From Actinomycetota bacterium (GTDB lineage Bacteria > Actinomycetota > Actinomycetes > S36-B12 > UBA5976): 25,042 bases of DNA. The DNA lies in assembly GCA_026392535.1 (NCBI GenBank), contig JAPLBX010000082.1, positions 1 through 25,042 on the forward strand, read 5' to 3'. This document shows positions 23,991 to 25,042 of this stretch, in pieces. The notes beneath the pieces were generated by a model. It searched no databases. It was not told the DNA's origin and worked only from the letters and a program-made list of their open reading frames with translations. The stretch's first letter is position 1; every line of letters starts with the position of its first letter. Both the position numbers and the translations under genes were made by a program.

Positions 23991-25042
23991 ATGAATTTTC
24001 AACAACGAATCACTCAAATCTCAAAGTCAATTGAAGATGCAGGTTTTGATGCAATGCTCGTTACTCGCGACATTCATATTTTGTATTTCTCAGGATTTAA
24101 AGGTAGCAATGGGAGTCTTTTGATTCACAAGGGAGTGGTTCACCTTTTTACCGATTCTCGATATATCACCGCTGCTAAAACCGAATCCCCGCATTGCGAA
24201 ACGCATATTGGACGAGATGTAGTCAATGGAGCGATAGAGCTTGCTAAGAAATTAGTATGTGCCAAATTGGCGGTTGAAGGGGATTGGATCTCGGCAACGG
24301 CTTTTCAAGATTTAATGAAGATTTCAGACATAGAAATATCAGCCACTAGCGACCATGGAGAAGATTTACGGATGATTAAGGAACCTGCTGAAATCGCTGC
24401 AATCGAAACTGCTTGTGACATTACTGCAGCATCTTGGTGGCAACTTCTCGAAGAAGGAGTTCTGGGTAAAACTGAACTTGAGTTAACGGCCAGATTGGAA
24501 CATTTATTCAGGGTCAACGGCGCAGAAGATCGGGCGTTTGAATCCATTATTGCAACCGGGCCTAACTCAGCGATTCCGCACCATCATCCAACTGAGCGAG
24601 TAGTCGCTAAAGGTGATTTATTAAAGATTGATTGCGGGGCAAAATATTTGGGCTATCACGCAGATATGACCAGAACTGTTTCAATTGGCAAGGCTGCTGA
24701 TTGGCAAAGAGAGATTTACGAAGTTGTTGCAGAGTCCCAAAATTACGGTAAATCACTTTGCAAACCTGGTGCAGATGTATTTCCGATAAACGATGAGCTC
24801 TATTCTGTTGTTAAGAAGGCAGGTTACGCACAGAACATTCTTCATGCATCTGGCCATGGAGTGGGACTTGAGATACATGAACGACCTTTTTTGGGTCGTA
24901 AAGACGGTATTCTGAGCCTAGGTATGCCTATCACCGTTGAGCCCGGTATCTATATTGAGGGTCAAGGTGGGGTTCGAATCGAAGATACGATTGAAATAGT
25001 CGTTGATGGATACAGAGACCTAACGAAAGCGAATCGCGATTT
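23991..25042 (+). CDS. M24-family Xaa-Pro aminopeptidase, cut by right edge
   Basis: This is a metallopeptidase of the creatinase fold that removes N-terminal residues before proline. The frame is open from the ATG at 23991 to the window end (350 complete codons), so only a short C-terminal piece is likely missing. The N-terminal creatinase domain (1-130) contains the DIHILYFSGFKGSNG segment. The catalytic domain has five metal ligands: D214 (KIDCGA), D225 (HADMTRT), H289 (SGHGVG), E317 (VEPGIY) and E331 (RIEDTI). HHHP (197-200) is the usual substrate-site stretch. It starts 6 bases after aroQ with a weak SD. The aroQ-pepP order, often followed by efp, is conserved in actinobacteria. Confidence 0.9.
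   Translation, partial: MNFQQRITQISKSIEDAGFDAMLVTRDIHILYFSGFKGSNGSLLIHKGVVHLFTDSRYITAAKTESPHCETHIGRDVVNGAIELAKKLVCAKLAVEGDWISATAFQDLMKISDIEISATSDHGEDLRMIKEPAEIAAIETACDITAASWWQLLEEGVLGKTELELTARLEHLFRVNGAEDRAFESIIATGPNSAIPHHHPTERVVAKGDLLKIDCGAKYLGYHADMTRTVSIGKAADWQREIYEVVAESQNYGKSLCKPGADVFPINDELYSVVKKAGYAQNILHASGHGVGLEIHERPFLGRKDGILSLGMPITVEPGIYIEGQGGVRIEDTIEIVVDGYRDLTKANRD

Noticed and set aside
1..25042. CRISPR, insertion sequences, phage genes, toxin-antitoxin or defence modules
   Set aside because: None seen on either strand; all plausible genes belong to conserved housekeeping families in conserved order.

Overview
The window looks like a chromosomal segment of a streamlined, low-to-mid GC actinobacterium. 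The gene order is the conserved actinobacterial one: ruvCAB-secDF-apt-rel, an inverted peptidyl-prolyl isomerase and DUF349 pair, MBL-hisS-aspS-rarA-alaS-ruvX-mltG-aroE-prepilin peptidase-aroC-aroK-aroB-aroQ-pepP. GC looks like the mid-40s percent by eye, genes abut or overlap almost everywhere, and the largest gap is about 160 bp. A freshwater acI / Nanopelagicales-type organism is my best guess. That is inference, because no rRNA or other taxonomic marker is present. I see no mobile element, CRISPR array, tRNA or rRNA gene.

Layout. (1) 1-529: C-terminal end of a wax ester synthase/DGAT-like acyltransferase that enters from the left. (2) 591-8163, plus strand: Holliday junction genes ruvC, ruvA and ruvB, then secD and secF, apt, and the bifunctional (p)ppGpp synthetase/hydrolase. 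The small yajC gene often found between ruvB and secD is absent, and a perfect 7-bp hairpin sits there instead. (3) 8160-10140, minus strand: a membrane-anchored cyclophilin-type isomerase whose C-terminus is frameshifted, followed directly by a DUF349 protein convergent with rel. (4) 10141-10299: divergent intergenic region with two hairpins in the leader of the next operon. (5) 10300 to the right edge, plus strand: one tightly packed run of 13 genes. It holds an MBL hydrolase, three aminoacyl-tRNA synthetase genes (hisS, aspS, alaS), rarA, ruvX, the endolytic transglycosylase mltG, five shikimate genes (aroE, aroC, aroK, aroB, aroQ) with a small A24 prepilin peptidase among them, and an M24 aminopeptidase cut by the right edge.

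How the genes work together. RuvA and RuvB drive branch migration and RuvC resolves junctions; RarA acts at stalled forks. SecD and SecF assist Sec export. Apt salvages adenine and Rel sets the alarmone level. HisRS, AspRS (with residues of the non-discriminating type) and AlaRS charge tRNA. AroB, AroQ, AroE, AroK and AroC cover five of the seven shikimate steps (2, 3, 4, 5 and 7); aroG (step 1) and aroA (step 6) are not here.

I found no convincing undescribed system. The observations most worth checking are the isomerase frameshift, the missing yajC with its replacement hairpin, and the hairpin that includes part of the MBL ribosome binding site.
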